Origin: Mesostigma viride
Lineage: Eukaryota > Streptophyta > Mesostigmatophyceae > Mesostigmatales > Mesostigmataceae
Direction: 5' to 3'
DNA length: 60,000 nt
Assembly: GCA_009746045.1 (NCBI GenBank)
Contig: RPFO01000670.1
Coordinates: 950,454-1,010,453, forward strand
Shown in pieces: positions 11,990 to 22,416 of this stretch. The notes beneath the pieces are model-generated. The model was given only the letters and a program-made list of their open reading frames with translations, ran no database searches and was not told where the DNA came from. The position numbers and the translations under genes are program-made. The number at the start of each line of letters is the position of its first letter. Position 1 is the first letter of the stretch.

Positions 11990-13410
11990 CGTTGCCATCT
12001 TGGTGGATGCCAACGCGACGTACCCTGCCAGTGGGCCGCGGGGGCTGCATGTATGCGCCGCGCCTAACCGATAGCAATGCCAACACCCCCCTACTTGAGC
12101 AACTACTCACTGAGGGGGACTTGACTGCTGCGCCAATACGCTGTTTGCTAAACCGCCTGATGCACTAGTGACCTTTGTGGGCCCCATGCGCAGGGCGGCT
12201 GGCTCAATGCTCCCTCGGCGCGGCGATGTGTATGCTTGGACTACATACTTGTGCGCAAGTGCTGGCGCTCTTCCGTCAATGATCGATGCCCGTACGCTGA
12301 CCTGGCACCCCAATGCAGTGTCGCATCGGATCACCGCATGGTCACCGCAAACTTGCGCCTACGTCTTTAGGCCCCTGGGAGCCGCCGCCCCCGGCCCTGC
12401 CCTGACTGGACCTGCTTACGCCCCATCCGTGGGCGCAGGGAGAAGTGGTCAGAGGATGACATACCCCGCGATGCAATCAGGTCTGCCGTCGTGGACGCGC
12501 AACCTTTGATGTACATGGATGCAGATCGTGGTGTAGATCTCACGCCACCCTACGAACTGTTCATGCGATCGGTGGAGCTTGGCTCTAAGCTTCTCCCCGA
12601 GCAACCCCGCGCCCGACCAGCCCCGCTCTACCTGCGCGACGCCCGGGTGGTTGCGGCCCGGCTGGCGCTAGCGCAGGCCCGCCGCCGTGGGGAGGACCTG
12701 TACCCGTACCAGGAACGGCTTACTCAAGCATACACTGCCACACATGCGGAGGAGGTGGAGACACTTGCCGCCGAAATCAATCGCCACACGGCCGCCAACC
12801 AGCACAAGGCGGCCTGGCGCTCTTTCGACCGTCTCACCGGACGGCGGGAAACGCAACGGGCTGACATCCCAGGCACCCCCAGTGAACGCCTTGAGATTTG
12901 GTTCAGCTCCCAGGCCAAACTATCAGGGGCCCCTGGCCCGCCCCCCCCGCTTGACTCCGCTGCAGCTCGGCACGCCCTGCGGCCAGCTAGCCGAGGCGGC
13001 CCCATTGAGCCCCCGCAGGCGCCCACCAGTGAGACGGACTACCTGGTCCCACCGCTCTCCGGCCCCCTGGTGGACGGCCCCCACGACGAGTGGACTTCCC
13101 AGGAATGGGCTGCTGCCATCTCCACCCTCCGCAATGATGCTGCCATGGGAGTGGACAATATTTCACCGGAGGTGGTTACTGGATGCCTGAGCTTGAGCCT
13201 TTCCTCCGGGGTGTCTGCAACCGGATTCTACAATCTTGATGGCCTCCCCCCGCCGACATATTGGAAGACCGCTGTCCAGGTCATGCTCTACAAGGGCAAG
13301 GGGTCCGCCGCGATACCGGCAATTACTACAGCGGCGTATGCCTCCAAAGCTGCGTGCTGAAAGTCTTCATGCGTCTCCTGCTGAACCGCATGCGCGCCAG
13401 CCTCGATCCC
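11990..13410 (+). pseudogene. LINE ORF2, 5' part: endonuclease end and start of RT
   Basis: The AP-endonuclease-type domain is recognisable from LVDANA near 12000 (compare the family's GDFNA) and, in another frame near 12330, ASDHRMV (the SDHR/V catalytic block). After a linker of about 200 residues, the RT domain opens with MGVDNISPEVV (13147 on) and CVLKVFMRLLLNRMRASLDP (about 13350-13405). Element C then interrupts it at 13411. The 5' end of the LINE is missing and the frame shifts at least twice. The continuation is at 26611. Endonuclease plus RT in one chain is the hallmark of target-primed LINE retrotransposons. Confidence 0.8.
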
Positions 13411-13930
13411 AGTTATGGCACTCGTGCAATGGATGCGAACGTGTGTTGGATTATGCAATGGCTGGCATATATCAATCCATGCAAGCTTGCCAACCTGGCT
13501 TGCATGGGCACGTAGGTTAGGGTAACCTAGCTATCCTGCACTAGTGCTAACCAATGAGGTGCTGGCTTCGTCCAGCTAGATCTACTCCAGCTAGGACTGA
13601 TACGATGCCCACAGGCACCGACTGCCTAACAGCACTACGTGGATGGTCCTGGACCTCCCCTAGGACCTCCGTACAGGACTAGCACTGCAACCACCTTGTG
13701 GTCTGCATCACAGCTCATAAACCCTACCACGTGAATACCCACGTGCGTGTGCCCTACATATCTCAGTGCTAATATCTAGCACCCACGTGCCCAATATGGC
13801 ACGTGCGGATCTAAACCCTAGTTGAGATATGTCCAGTGTACTACACCACCGTCCATGTCCGTATCCCACTTGGGAGACGGGGACAACGCCACGTGTACTG
13901 ATAGTCTAGGCCTGAAGTCCTAGAATAACT
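13411..13930 (-). repeat. 3' LTR of element C
   Basis: 520 bp, AGTTATGGCAC...CTAGAATAACT as written on the plus strand. It is repeated at 25301-26605, where a 783-bp insert lies inside. The adjoining plus-strand bases 13931-13955 are the complement of a polypurine tract (CCCCAAAGAAAAG on minus), confirming that this is the 3' LTR of a minus-strand element. Confidence 0.88.
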
Positions 13931-14306
13931 CCCATTATTACTTTTCTTTGGGGAGTGAGGGGAAGACTCTTCCCACAACCCACTCATATGCCAACCACTA
14001 CTTGATAAGCAAGGTTCCCCACAGGGACAACCAGGACACTGAAAGAGATGCATTTATAAAAGCGCCCATAGCTCCTCCGTGTTGGATACAACATCCCCAC
14101 TGGTTGGGTGCCTGTGTTAGGAAAACCATTGTCAGAAAAATATGACCACACGTTTTATTGACAAAGAACAAGCCATCAATAAAGGAGGACCCTTCTGACC
14201 TCAATCTTTAATGACGCAAAGAGAGTCTTACGGGTGGGACACTTCAGACCCTGCCACCCCATGACCACCCTCCTATCTGGTGCTAATATCCCTAGGCTGA
14301 GGCACT
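13931..14306 (-). other. 3' untranslated region of element C
   Basis: Non-coding interval between the RNase H stop and the 3' LTR. It contains the polypurine tract next to the LTR. Nothing else is recognised. Confidence 0.6.
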
Positions 14307-15471
14307 TCACCCTCTGCCGTTATATGGGTTCATCAGCGTGTAGAGGACTCTGTACTGAGGCCCTGCAGCCTGTGGCACTTTTGTGAGTGCATCTGCTGCA
14401 TTGTCAGGGTCTCGGATGTGAGTCTTTGACTCCAGATAGGTACACTCCTGCTTGAGGACAATCCAGTCCAAGTCGGTGTGCACAGCCAAGGGGTTGTCCA
14501 GGAAAGAGAGAAGGGATTGACTGTCAGTCAGCAGATGGGATTTGACACCAGCATAACTACCAGCCTGATGCTGCAACCACACCAGCAGATGGTTCAAGTA
14601 CCTGGCATGCAACACAGCTGAGACCACAGCACGGCATTCCGCTACATTGCTGCTGACTGCCTTGCGCTTGTGGAGTCTGCTGAACCAGGAAACCAAAGAT
14701 TGCTTGCCAGTGGGGTTAGACAACATAAAGAGCCCTGCCTCTCTGGCTTGTACCTTAGTGACTACCCGTGACTCCATGGAACTGTCCATCATGCAGGTGA
14801 TGTGGATGGGTTGGAACAGATCCAAAGCATGAAGAATAAGGGGAGGGCCATCATGCAACACCTGTTTAATAGCCCTAGACCCTACCTCCATGAGGACATC
14901 ATCATCCACTCTGCTGACCACTGCCAGGTGAGGAGCACAAGTGGCACACAGCCAACCTAGCTTACCCCTAATAGTGGGACAGAGATCAGGAGTGATGTCA
15001 GAGGGAAGAACATCTTTGCAAGACATGACATACTCAGGGGATGCTTTGAGAGAGCACACCCACTCCTTCTGCTCAGGTTCAGAATGATGCCACAGAACTT
15101 GACAGGATCTTTCCCCAGCTCCAGCTGCTTGCCTAATTCAAAGCTAGCAGACACTTGAGCAATGAAATCCTCCACAGCTGCCCTGGGACCCGTAATGAGC
15201 TGATCATCCCCATGCCACACAAACATCATCATACCAGCAGGATGAGGGATGGTGAAGAAACAAGGGTCAATATCATCATACTGGGCCCCCAGCTTCAGGA
15301 AGACCTCTTGGGCAGACAGCCTAAAAATTTTAGGTGCTGACTGAAGCCCTTCTACCCCCAAGTTAGGCCTTAGATGAGGTTCCTTGATGTCCCCAGACCA
15401 GACTTTGGGAGTGTTTACCACATAGACTTGACCCCTCCACACGTTTTGGGCTATGTCAGGGTTGCCTTTAA
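14307..15471 (-). pseudogene. pol: Element C pol, distal part: RT C-terminal half and RNase H
   Basis: RT fragment (frame 15442-14957) contains VYVVNTPKVW, SAPKIFRLSAQEVF and the catalytic box FVWHGDDQLI, in which the usual YVDD is HGDD. The RNase H frame (ending 14307) is offset by -1. It shows MMDSSMESR, VAECRAVV, LLTDSQSLL and DPDNAADALTK, the four acidic motifs of copia RNase H. The RT is cut from its N-terminal half by the piggyBac element at TTAA 15468-15471. The -1 offset at the RT/RNase H border also occurs in the independent family A/B. It may be programmed or a mutation here, because no perfect slippery heptamer was found at this copy. Confidence 0.8.
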
Positions 15472-15728
15472 CCCTTGGATGGTGTCTAACTCGTTCCTAA
15501 AAGTAGTTACCAGTTGCACTTTGCATTATAAGGTCCACAAACCAACCTAATAACAATTTTACTATCCATATTGGGACCAAAGCACACATATATATTAAAA
15601 ATATAATTACTTACAGCAGAGTGAAATCACTCAAACCAAAGCAAACGCCCAGCTATAAACCTATATACAGAGCCATGTCAAAGCTCTATACTACGATAAG
15701 ACCAATGGAAACGCCTAACGGGAGGAAC

Positions 15729-16133
15729 CTAATAGCCCTGCTGCACCGCAAAATCAGCCCGCGTACGGCGGAGCATGATGTCAGCCATGGCCCGAGTCAG
15801 CGCCACCGACAGGCGCTGACGCCAATATGACGTCCAGGTCCGCGCCGACCATGGGGCCCGCTGGCCCTCCAGGTCCAGCCGGTCCTCCCGGAGCCGGCAA
15901 CACTCCTTGAAGAAGGCGGAGGTCAGGGGCCCCATGGCCCCAAACTCCTCCAGGACAAAGGGCACCACACGATGGTGCCCGACGTCGCCGTAGGCCAGGA
16001 GCTTGGCCCGCTCCGCCCGGTCCGCCGTGTAACCTGCCGTGAGGGAGGCCCCAGCCACGTGGCTAAGAGCCAAGGGCCGCGCCACCGAAACGTCAATAAG
16101 CAGATGCCGGCCACCCCCCTCAAAGTCACACAT
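15729..16133 (-). pseudogene. Retroelement C-terminal domain fragment within piggyBac 3' region
   Basis: A 134-residue frame (HLLIDVSVARPLALSHVAG ... RVVPFVLEEFGAMGP ... FFKECCRLREDRLD) resembles, as far as I recall, the C-terminal domain seen after RT in some non-LTR retrotransposons of algae and protists, with a D-V-S-V core and a PFxxEEFGxxGP block. It has no start context of its own, is unrelated to the transposase, and a shorter remnant lies at 11710-11910. It is probably a retroelement scrap captured by the transposon. An independent small gene is a weak alternative. Confidence 0.45.
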
Positions 16134-17610
16134 ATATATTGAGTTACTTGGGGGTCATGTTGGTGGTCATGTTGCAATGTCCTATGGGTACATTTTAAGG
16201 ACCCCCCCCAGGGGGGTCCGCTGGGTGCGAGACATGGTACACCTAAAATGCATTATATGTGGTTTAAACACCTTTATTGGACCTGGCCTTGGAAAGGCAG
16301 TTAAATTGGTAGCCATGCATGGCTTGTGAACACTCACATCACTGGTTGTCCCAGGGACCCAGCTGCAGCATCTAAAAATAACTGGTAACTACAAATAGGT
16401 ACCAGTTAGGCTGGTACAATTGCTAGCATTACAGGGCAGGTGCCATATTCCCTGACATCATAAAACATCACCCATGGTCAAACATGGATGGTCTCATCTA
16501 TTCCAGCCTATAACAACTGGGTAGGCCATAAAACATACAAAAACCATCCCGGCATGGTGTTACACGGGCGCGCCCGTCCGGGCGCGGTAAGGCCTAAGGC
16601 CATGTCAATGCCACTAATGCTACCATTCTCAGTTGGCGGTGCGTGCCTCACGCAGCCTCTTCAGCTGCTCACGCCTGGCGTTGCCCACCAGCTGTGTCCC
16701 AGCCCCAGCCCTCGTGGACACGCCGTTCCTGACAGCCCAGCGCTTGCCCTCCTCGCCGCGCTCGGTGAGCGGCAGCATGGCACGTTGCTTGATGTTGCCG
16801 AAGTCCAGCCCCTCCACCTTGCAGTCGTGGTAGATGTTGAAGCAGTTGGTCTTGCCCATGCACAGGGCTGCATCGCACACCTTGCACCAGTACACCGTGC
16901 GCTTCGTCTTGCCCCTGGCAGAGCACACGACGCACCGCGCCTGGTCCGTGAACGGGATGAGCTCGGCTTCCTTGTGTGTGCCGTCCCGGCGGGCACGCTC
17001 GCGCTCCTCCTCCGTGCGTCGCAGCGGGGGCGGGGGGGACAGAGGGGTCCCAGCCCACTTGTTGTGTATCAGCGAATACGCCAGCTGCTTGAGGAAGCCG
17101 GCGTGGGTGAGGGCCGCCTGGCGCTGCTGCCCCGCGATCATGACGTGCAGGAGGTAAGCATTGGTGGCGACGCATCATTGCCATGTGCCCCGTGAAGAGG
17201 CGATGCCACCATATCTTGGTCACGAACGCCTTCTGCAGGCAGTACTCTGCGCAGAGTTGGTCGTTCTTGTCGGTGGCGTGCATGCAATCCCAGTAGTTGG
17301 TGATGCTGCTGGGTGCTGGCACCGTCACGCGCTCAGATGTCTTGCCGCCATGGCGGCTGACCTGGACCTCGGTCAGGCCCAGACCCTTGGACAGGGTCCA
17401 CACCGGCTTCTTGTCCATCCAGCACGAGAGGACGAGGCCCTCCTCGTTGACGCCCCAGGCATAGTCGCCCTGCTTGGCCGCCTTGCAGTTACGTTAAATA
17501 GTGTCGGCCGAATGAACTTGGGTGCTCGGAAGTGGTTATTCCGGGCAAAATAGTGTGACGGACCGATTTGCCTCAGGCGGCAAAAGGTTCCGGCACTATT
17601 TAACGTAACT

Positions 17611-17734
17611 AAAACCTGGCCTCGTGGAGGGTGGGTTGAATATGAGACATCCGCCTAGGCCACTGAGCACGCACCACTAAATGCGCCGGAGCTGTCCGGA
17701 TTCGAACCCCTGACCTCCAAGGTGCACAGGTTTT
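17611..17734 (-). other. tRNA-like spacer 1 with pol III B box, permuted order
   Basis: On the minus strand GGTTCGAATCC (a perfect B box, plus positions 17698-17708) is preceded by AGGTC, as in a variable loop. Downstream, not upstream, comes a D-arm-like GCTCAGTGGCCTAGGCGG and then GTCTCATATTC, which resembles the anticodon arm of elongator tRNA-Met (CAT). Stems are imperfect: two mismatches in the anticodon stem, and a weak acceptor. This looks like a degenerate tRNA-derived sequence in permuted 3'-half/5'-half order. A functional tRNA is not claimed. Confidence 0.35.
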
Positions 17735-17954
17735 AGTTACGTTAAATAGTGCCGGAACCTTTTGCCGCCTGAGGCAAATCGGTCCGTCACACTATATTTT
17801 GCCCGGAATAACCACTTCCGAGCACCCAAGTTCATTCGGCCGTTCATTCGGCCGAATGAACTTGGGTGCTCGGAAGTGGTTATTCCGGGCAAAATAGTGT
17901 TACGGACCGATTTGCCTCAGGCGGCAAAAGGTTCCGGCACTATTTAACGTAACT

Positions 17955-18078
17955 AAAAACTGGCCTCGTGGAGGGTGGGTTGAATATGAGACATCCGCCT
18001 AGGCCACTGAGCACGCACCACTAAATGCGCCGGAGCTGTCCGGATTCGAACCCCTGACCTCCAAGGTGCACAGGTTTT
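17955..18078 (-). other. tRNA-like spacer 2, copy of spacer 1
   Basis: Almost identical to 17611-17734, with the same B box, AGGTC and CTCATAT-containing arm. The duplicate shows that the spacer is a fixed component of the MITE repeat unit (period about 344 bp). Confidence 0.35.
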
Positions 18079-20139
18079 AGTTACGTTAAATAGTGCCGGA
18101 ACCTTTTGCCGCCTGAGGCAAATCGGTCCGTAACACTATTTTGCCCGGAATAACCACTTCCGAGCACCCAAGTTCATTCGGCCGAATGAACTTGGGTGCT
18201 CGGAAGTGGTTATTCCGGGCAAAATAGTGTTACGGACCGATTTGCCTCAGGCGGCAAAAGGTTCCGGCACTATTTAACGTAACTCTTGCCCTTGGGCATG
18301 AGCGCGCGCACGCCCTCGAAGGGCAGGCCCTTGCGGTTTGTCATGATGGTGCCCACCATCCGGTGTCCCATCTCATGGCACGCCTCCACAGCGGCGCGGG
18401 AGGTATACCAGCGATCCATCGCCCACTTGGCCTCGTGGGGCCACTTGGCCACCATGCGCTTGACCACCTTGAGCGTTTGCTCGGTCTCGGGAAACTTGTC
18501 ATAGGTCTCGACGTGATAAAGGTAGCCGGTCGGCCAGTCATTAGCCCCGAACTGCTTGATGTGGAATGACTCTGGCTTGTTTGGGTTGAAGCACATGACG
18601 GGGCAGCGCTTGTGGCGGGTGGGGATGGAGCGCTCATCCAGGGCAGCCCGCTGCCCTGGCTTGACATACTTCTTGTATGTCTCGTTGAGGTGGCGCTCCA
18701 GCCAGTCGCACTGCCACAGGCGGTACTCGCGTGTCCCCTTGTCCGTGGGGCGCTGCGTGGAATCATTGAGGTGAAGGAACCGGGTGATTTGCTGGAACCG
18801 GATGTGTGACATGATGTTCTGCAACATGGGTGGCTGAGCCCCCCCGATCGGGTCGGCTGAGAAGTAATCTGCCCGCGATGGCAGCTTCAGCAGGGACATG
18901 GTAAATATGATGCCAATGAACTCACCCAGCTCATGCAATGTCAAAGGCTTCCAGTCCCTCGAGCCCCCCTTGCCAGCCTCCTTCTGTGTGGCGTAGAGGT
19001 TGGTCTGCTCCACAATCCGCTCGAGGACATCCCGCTGCGTCCAGAACAGCCTGAACAGCTGCTCGGGGTCGTTGGCCTTGAGCTGGTCCGCAGTGAGGTT
19101 CTGGGGGTGGCTTTGCCCTCCCATGGCGCAGGCGGGGAAAGAATGGGCAAAGCATCGAAATCTGGTTCGCCGACATCAAAAGTCCAGCTGCCGCCATCCC
19201 TCGTGTGCTTCGGAATCGTGTCATCCTCCTCGCCATCACTGCTATCGACAAGTTCCGGCATATCGTTGGCTGCCTGCGGCACCTCCTCGTCGTCGGTGCC
19301 CTCATACTCGGAGGAGGCGGCCTCTTCCGGTGGAGGAATGATCTTTTTCTTGGCCCTCTGCTTGCGTGGAGCCTTCCTCGCCTTGCCACGAGCCCGCTGA
19401 CTGCGTTTCGGGGCCGGCGAGTACGTGATGTCCTCGCTTCCCCCCTCCTCCGAGATGGGGGGTTCAGATTCCTTGTCGTCGCCTGCGCTAGGTGCCTTGT
19501 CGTCGTCGGCGCCTTTCTCACTGCCCTCGGCAGAAATGTTGCCCTGCTTGTTGCTACCCTCCTTCTCAACATCCGTAGGGGCCGTGGCAACCATAAAGTC
19601 GAAAATCTGCACCTTCGTTAGGTCATATTTCTTCGTGTCACCAGTGAACAGGCACTTCGCCTGCGTCCCGCACCTCGCCACTGACACTACTTCCCCCGAA
19701 ATCCTCTCATTTTCATGGTCGGCTCCGAATTTCTCGATAGCCCACTCTAGCCCGAATAATTTCGGAGGCACTGACACCTTGATACCCCTTTTTAGCCTAA
19801 AATCTGACATACTGCCACTAGGAACGTCCGCCATGGTCTACCGCCGCAATCGTCGTCGTCATCGTCCTTCCACGTTTTTGTCAATTTTTGAGGCGCGCGG
19901 ACAGCTGTCAACCAGGGTACCCCCCTGTACTGTAACCGTTAATTAGACCCTGCAGACTTGGTCTGAACATAGTGATGTCCGGTATCAGGGTGTACTACAC
20001 ATCTAGCTCTAGCAGCAGACCTAAAAATATCTCGGAAATATCTACTGGCATTCGCGCCAGCTCGGTTCTAAAACTGGTTACGATTTGTAGTTACGAGTAA
20101 AACTGGTAACTAGAAATAGGTATCAGTACCATCCAAGGG

Positions 20140-22416
20140 TTAAGGAAGGCACGCTTAATGTCAGTGGCTTTACACACGTAGTCCTTACCAGCATTCAGAT
20201 GGTGAAGGAAAGTGGCCAACAGGACCTTAAGAGACGTCTGCTGAATACCAGGGGTATACAGTTCAGCCTCTGTTAGCTCAGTGGAGCCCCTGAACTCTGT
20301 GACACAAGGTCTGGCATGAAAAATGGGAGGTGTCCCATCTGCCTGGGGTTTATGCTTGCAGACAAGCTTCAGTCTGAGCTTTCTGGCCCCTTGTGGCAGT
20401 GCCTCAATCGGTGTTACAGGTGGTACCTGGGACTTACTACGTGGATCAGGACAAACCCACTCCTCTCTAGCCCTGTTAAAGGCTTCCATCCATTTCAGAA
20501 AACCAATCTGCGTTTGACAGTCTTTGACCACATCATCATAGGACAAGGGAGACATGGACGCAATGTCCCATCTACCAAGCCCAAACGCAGAGGGGTGTAG
20601 CTTCTGAGAATGAATGAGGGAATCAACACAGGGTTCCTGACCTGGGAGGTATTTTATGTTGACAGCATTGATGGCTGCTTCCAGGCCATCACTGATCTGT
20701 GTTAAAGGAATTTTGAAATGGTCCAGGGTGACCTGCCCCACCCCAGTCACGCTCAACCTCCCAGCTGAGATGACAACTCCAGGGTATGAGACAAATGGTT
20801 CCCCCAGCAGTGCATTCCCCTTGTAGCCCTCTACTACCTGGAAGGGAGTGGGCACACCCAGAATGGGAATTAGCACTTGGCCTTTGACTGCCATTTTTGT
20901 TTTGCCTGAAAAATCTGACACTCTAGCCCAGGGCGAGCGTTGCAGACTTAGGCCAGATACAGCTTGTGCACTGATGATGCTCACCTGTGCCTGTGTGTCT
21001 ACTGCCAGAATACTGGGATCCTGGTTAGATTCACCCACAGCATTGACTTGTGCTGCACCTGCTGCCATTTGTGCCTTGGCAGTGTGTGCTCTATGTAGAG
21101 CTTTTAGAGCCTCAGCAAATTTATTCCTGGGGACAACAGGATCTGCTGCTTCGCGTGGCTGTTCCTGAGATGAGGGAGGAGCGACCTGCTGCTCATCCAG
21201 TGCACGTTCCTCCTGCCCAGTTGGACCAGTGGGCTGTGGTGGGGCTGCACCACTGAGGAACACAGGAGCGTCTATGGTTGTGTTGCTTGCATCAGCTATG
21301 TCCCTAGCCAATTCACTGGGTGAGACCAACCCACCAGACTGAGGCTCTGAATCCATGTCCAAGAATTCTACCCCTGACACGTCTGCCAAAGGAGGGTAAT
21401 AAAGCTTCAGTCTATGCTTGCCAACCATTCGCTCTCTGTGATGCTGAATAGTCACCGTGTCACCTGTTTCTGACAACCTGATGATTTCAGCTGGACCATG
21501 CCATCTACCAGAGTGGGCTTTGTTCCCTTCCCCCTCCCTATAGTAGAGTACCTGATCCCCCACTTCAAACACAGGCCTGGCATTACTTTATCCTTTTTTG
21601 CCAGCAACTTGGCCAAGTGTTGCCTTTGCGTGTTGTAGTGGTCTAGTACCTCCTGAGAGTAGCTACCTGATTGCAGGCCAATTGATGTGATTTCACCAAA
21701 AGGAGAAGACATGAGGGGCTTGGTGTTCAGAGTTCTGCACACCTCAGCTGCCCACGCTGTCCTATCAGCATAGCTCCCAGACTCTGCTGTCCTGGACTCA
21801 TTTTTCTTTATGAGGTCCCTGATAGCACGCATGGTACGTTCAATCATCCCCTGGCGTTCATGATCTTGAGCCCCAGCAATGTCTATCTTGGGCAGATCAG
21901 GATAATCTTGTATCCACGTGAACTGCTGATCCAGCATTAATTTTTCCTGAGGATGATACCGTGCTAGTGCAATCAGCAGGGCTCTGTGCAGTTGTTCATT
22001 GGCCATGCCTGGCAAGGGTTCTATCACCACAAACCTAGACCAGGCATCTTTTAGGACCAAGTAATACACCGTGTCCTTCACCAGTGTATCACATCCCCTA
22101 CTAGCTTTCCTCTAGCCAGTGGTGGGGTGGCCACATGCCATCTCTTGGGTTTAGGTGCATGCAGTTGGCACGCTTCACAGTGCTTCCTGACATGCCTGCA
22201 CATCTGTTCCAGGTCACGGCCATCAATTTTGTTGGCCAGCCTTTCTGCCACTGCCTCATGCCCCATTGCCTTGTGTAGCTGTTGGGCTAACCTGGCATAG
22301 GAGATAACCTTATCTGCTGCTGCATCTAAGGAGGCTATAGTGGGATCTTGGGCCACCTGTGCTAACGTCATGTCATAAGCCAGGTCCCAATCCACTTCCT
22401 CACTGTCAGGCAACAC
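20140..22416 (-). pseudogene. pol: Element C pol, proximal part: integrase, protease-like, RT N-terminal half
   Basis: The pre-integrase zinc motif is LHKAMGH...CEAC (about 22280-22160). The integrase core has VGDVIHW, LMLDQQFTW and MIERTMRAI, with 29 residues between the second Asp and Glu. A post-integrase segment (VGDQVLYYREGEG) leads to the protease-like stretch: LAVDTQAQVSII with its Asp codon near 20997-20999, VLIPILG and NALLGEPFV. The RT N-terminal part carries ARKLRLKLVCKHK, EAELYTPGIQQTS and ATDIKRAFLN. So the protease-like domain sits between integrase and RT. Frame changes at about 22080 and 21560, plus the piggyBac insertion, inactivate this copy. Confidence 0.78.

Larger units (their letters stand above)
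17487..18284. mobile_element. Palindromic MITE multimer inside the piggyBac transposase
   Basis: 798 bp flanked by CTTGC (17482-17486 and 18285-18289). Both ends are AGTTACGTTAAATAGTG. Inside, a module of about 103-124 bp (from CGGCCGAATGAAC to TTAACGTAACT) occurs five times in alternating orientation. The right-hand pair 18079-18284 is a perfect 206-bp palindrome by eye, and the central pair 17735-17954 is nearly so. Two 124-bp spacers (17611-17734, 17955-18078) separate the modules. No frame longer than about 60 residues exists. It is a non-autonomous foldback element. The superfamily is unclear from a 5-bp duplication. Confidence 0.88.
16629..19834 (-). pseudogene. piggyBac transposase, interrupted
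   Basis: The start ATG at 19832-19834 opens MADVPSGSMSD. An N-terminal small beta-rich segment (GEVVSVARCGTQAKCLF) precedes a long acidic linker with a basic KRSQRARGKARK patch. The frame changes near 19125 (intron or frameshift). The DDE domain then shows AALDERSIPTRHKRC (first Asp), AMDRWYTSRAAVEAC (second Asp), TIMTNRKGLPFEG and, after the MITE, HATDKNDQLCAEY (third Asp) and KIWWHRLFTGHMAM. Another frame change near 17170 leads to NAYLLHVMIAGQQRQ and a C-terminal Cys/His zinc domain CVVCSARG...CKVCDAALC...C...H, typical of piggyBac. The MITE at 17487-18284 and the frame changes make it inactive as read. All three catalytic acids are still visible. Confidence 0.88.
15472..20139 (-). mobile_element. 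piggyBac DNA transposon
   Basis: The element is bounded by TTAA at 15468-15471 and 20140-20143, the target site of the piggyBac superfamily, and has perfect 12-bp inverted ends CCCTTGGATGGT / ACCATCCAAGGG. It contains one transposase gene in minus orientation, itself split by a palindromic MITE. Joining the flanks restores a continuous copia-like RT region of element C. The stretches 15472-15728 and 16134-16628 hold no gene I can support and form the transposon's 3' side. 19835-20139 is the short 5' side. Confidence 0.92.

Noticed and set aside
17611-18078. Functional tRNA gene
   Set aside because: B box and an anticodon-like arm are present, but stems are mismatched and the order is permuted. 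Reported only as a tRNA-like sequence.
17487-18284. CRISPR-like or direct tandem repeat array
   Set aside because: Modules alternate in orientation and have transposon-type ends with a target duplication. The genome is eukaryotic.
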